Of a stretch of 64,000 nucleotides of DNA, positions 62,933-64,000 are shown piece by piece; positions within the stretch are counted from its first letter, which is position 1, and every line of letters begins with the position of its first letter. The translations under genes were made by a program, and so were the position numbers. The notes beneath the pieces are model-generated. The model saw only the letters and a program-made list of their open reading frames with translations, searched no databases and had not been told where the DNA came from. Origin of the DNA: CAVQKZ01 sp963837325 (GTDB lineage: Bacteria; Actinomycetota; Actinomycetes; Mycobacteriales; Jatrophihabitantaceae). The stretch spans positions 248,001 through 312,000 of the forward strand of contig CAWIMV010000001.1 of assembly GCA_963837325.1 (NCBI GenBank). The letters run 5' to 3'.

Positions 62933-63058
62933 CCTGCCGCGCCGGGTTGCGGCCGCCGATCAGGGGCGGTCGAGCGGGCCGCAGATCTATCGTGGGTAAT
63001 TATTTCCCCGGAAGCGGTTACGGCGGCCGGCCGGGTTTAGGCCGGCGCGGATGGGGGA

Positions 63059-63103
63059 ATGAACGAGCCCTTATTGTCAACGGAATCGGGGCACCGATCA
63101 TGA
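63059..63103 (+). CDS. 14-codon upstream mini-ORF overlapping the DUF4190 start
   Basis: ATG after a GGGGGA ribosome site, 14 codons (MNEPLLSTESGHRS), then TGA overlapping the ATG of the DUF4190 gene as ATGA. It contains a TTA codon (63071-63073), rare in such GC-rich DNA. The gene downstream lacks its own good ribosome site at this position, so its translation may depend on this mini-ORF. It may still be a chance frame. Confidence 0.4.
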   Translation: MNEPLLSTESGHRS

Positions 63104-63402
63104 CTGACTACCAGAGCATGCCGGCCACATCGGAAGGCGCCGGGGCGCGGACCCGATCGAACGGACTGGCCATCGCTGGGATGGTGTGTGGCCTGGTCGG
63201 GTTGATTATCTTCGCCCCGATTCTTGGCCCGCTCGCGATCATCTTCGGAGGCGTGGGTCTGTCGCGGGCCAAGAGCGGAGCTCCGCACCGCAACATGGCC
63301 TTGGCCGGCATCATTCTGGGCGTCATCGACATCGTCTTATGGGTCGTCCTGCTCGTGGCCGTCAGCCACAACGGCGGCAGCATCTACTTCCGCGCCGGCT
63401 GA
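63100..63402 (+). CDS. DUF4190 family small membrane protein
   Basis: 100 residues. A hydrophilic N-terminus is followed by two helices, NGLAIAGMVCGLVGLIIFAP and MALAGIILGVIDIVLWVVLL, with GVGLSRAKSGAPHRN between them. This is the DUF4190 pattern, often found in actinobacterial membrane proteins of unknown role. The ATG overlaps a mini-ORF stop by 4 bases, which suggests coupled translation. It is followed by a palindrome, a tandem repeat and a strong hairpin before the next gene. Confidence 0.78.
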   Translation: MTDYQSMPATSEGAGARTRSNGLAIAGMVCGLVGLIIFAPILGPLAIIFGGVGLSRAKSGAPHRNMALAGIILGVIDIVLWVVLLVAVSHNGGSIYFRAG

Positions 63403-63521
63403 GCAATCCCCCGGCTCTGAGCGTCAAGGCTGGCCTGGCTGAATTTACTTCACTAAGGCTTGACAGGAACTATCTTCCATGGAAGACTTCGAATTGCGCC
63501 GATCGGGGGATCAAGCGCAAA
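63403..63521. other. Non-coding stretch with palindrome
   Basis: A perfect palindrome CTTCCATGGAAG (63474-63485) lies 8 bases after TTGACA (63460-63465). The region is otherwise featureless and leads into the tandem repeat. No gene is visible from here to 63728. Confidence 0.4.
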
Positions 63522-63655
63522 GTCGGTCGGTCCGGGGGGACCTTCCGACAGCTCAGGGGGAACGGAACAGGTCGGTCGGGTTTTCAGGGGTCTCGATCGG
63601 CAGTGTCAAGCAGTGGTCGGTCGGGTCCGGGGGTCTCTATCGGCAGCGATGACAG
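63522..63655 (+). repeat. Three degenerate tandem repeats
   Basis: Copies begin near 63522, 63570 and 63615. The last two share GGTCGGTCGGGT, then GGGGTCTC, then ATCGGCAG, with 45-base spacing; the first has GTCGGTCGG, GGGGG and CGACAG. The period is about 45-49 bases. They may be remnants of a mobile-element end or a regulator-binding array. Confidence 0.6.
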
Positions 63656-63665
63656 GACAAACTCA

Positions 63666-63697
63666 AGGCCCGCTCGTGCAGGATGACGAGCGGGCCT
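63666..63697. terminator. Perfect 12-bp terminator-like stem-loop
   Basis: AGGCCCGCTCGT (63666-63677) and ACGAGCGGGCCT (63686-63697) are fully complementary around an 8-base loop. It separates the DUF4190 gene from the convergent gene at the window end. No T-run follows, as is usual in this genome. Confidence 0.65.
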
Positions 63698-63728
63698 GAG
63701 TCCGTCTCGGGCCCAGTGCGGTCGGTGG

Positions 63729-64000
63729 CTAATGCGCCGCGGCCGCCCGCTCGGCCAGTGCGTCCAGCACGGCCACCTGCGCAGCCGGAACCTCGACGTC
63801 CAGCGTCACCACCCCGTCGTGGCTGGACACGCCGAAGGTGAAGAAAGAGCAGCAATGCGATTCCTTGTCCGCGAGCGTCTGCACCGTCCGGGCGACCGAG
63901 GAGTCCCCGGGCAGTCGCAGTTGCAGGCGAGCCGGCCCGCGGCGGTCGATCGTCGTTACTGACGCGAACAATGCATCGAATTCCGCCAGCCGCGTCGGCC
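63729..64000 (-). CDS. Conserved hypothetical protein, C-terminal part (partial)
   Basis: The frame is open to the window edge; 90 residues are seen. It reads RLAEFDALFASVTTIDRRGP near the start, then a paired cysteine motif KESHCCSFFTFGVS and a closing beta-strand/helix (VPAAQVAVLDALAERA). Similar small proteins with the CCSFFTF motif occur in many actinobacteria, sometimes near MerR regulators. The adjacent cysteines suggest metal or redox binding, but no function is established. The true start lies outside the window. Confidence 0.75.
   Translation of the reverse strand, partial: PTRLAEFDALFASVTTIDRRGPARLQLRLPGDSSVARTVQTLADKESHCCSFFTFGVSSHDGVVTLDVEVPAAQVAVLDALAERAAAAH

Noticed and set aside
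63460..63490. Promoter starting with TTGACA
   Set aside because: No acceptable -10 box 16-18 bases downstream and no gene on that strand nearby; the same applies to TTGACA at 57813.
1..64000. CRISPR arrays, tRNA or rRNA genes, prophage or full insertion sequence
   Set aside because: No regularly spaced repeats with unique spacers, no cloverleaf or rRNA sequence, no transposase, integrase or structural phage gene seen on either strand.

Overview
The window is very GC-rich, uses GTG and TTG starts freely, and packs genes with many 4-base ATGA or GTGA overlaps. The gene content points to an actinobacterium: an F420-type oxidoreductase, mec-cysO-cysM, DUF222/HNH genes of the 13E12 type, serB next to ctaD, and lat next to an Lrp regulator. 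Several blocks keep the gene order known from Mycobacterium, but the rest does not look mycobacterial. Placement near the Frankiales, Jatrophihabitantales or related orders is an inference; the window contains no rRNA or other marker to settle it.

1-8.9 kb: the end of an Lrp regulator, lat (lysine 6-aminotransferase) behind a spaced direct repeat, a fused ketoacid dehydrogenase E1 with an LLM oxidoreductase, a MarR/MFS pair, and a divergent XRE regulator/MFS pair with a palindromic operator. 9-19.4 kb: a cell-envelope cluster, with a soluble Ser/Thr kinase facing an FnIII protein - MoxR - DUF58 - transglutaminase-like operon. 19.6-25.3 kb: ctaD, serB, a small membrane protein, pncA and pncB. 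25.4-43.3 kb: the conserved backbone clpS - DUF2017 - mec - cysO - cysM - rhomboid - murI - metallo-beta-lactamase - rph - rdgB. It is interrupted by a molybdopterin oxidoreductase pair (28.1-30.2 kb) and by a 9.5-kb accessory stretch (32.5-41.9 kb). The accessory stretch holds a broken DUF222/HNH gene, HAD, AraC, VOC, TMEM175 and YjbQ genes, a giant BTAD/NB-ARC regulator and a DrrAB-type ABC exporter.

43.3-64 kb is mostly surface and accessory functions: a PIG-L deacetylase; a secreted protein, sortase, lipoprotein and cupredoxin cluster; an intact DUF222/HNH gene next to a gene remnant; a CsoR-controlled permease with a His-rich tail; a glycosyltransferase-like protein; a globin-reductase; a fused phosphodiesterase/5'-nucleotidase; a membrane-anchored binding-protein/VWA fusion coupled to a Tat lipoprotein binding protein; an MFS exporter; a DUF4190 membrane protein behind a mini-ORF; and a tandem repeat.

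The most interesting signals are: a bipartite ECF-like promoter motif shared by two neighbouring genes, placed so that both transcripts could be leaderless; a non-coding leader shared by the two DUF222/HNH copies; the phosphodiesterase-nucleotidase fusion; the VWA/binding-protein pair without a transporter; the CsoR-permease pair with two operators; and a transglutaminase-like protein without catalytic Cys and His. I found no CRISPR array, tRNA, rRNA, complete insertion sequence or prophage.
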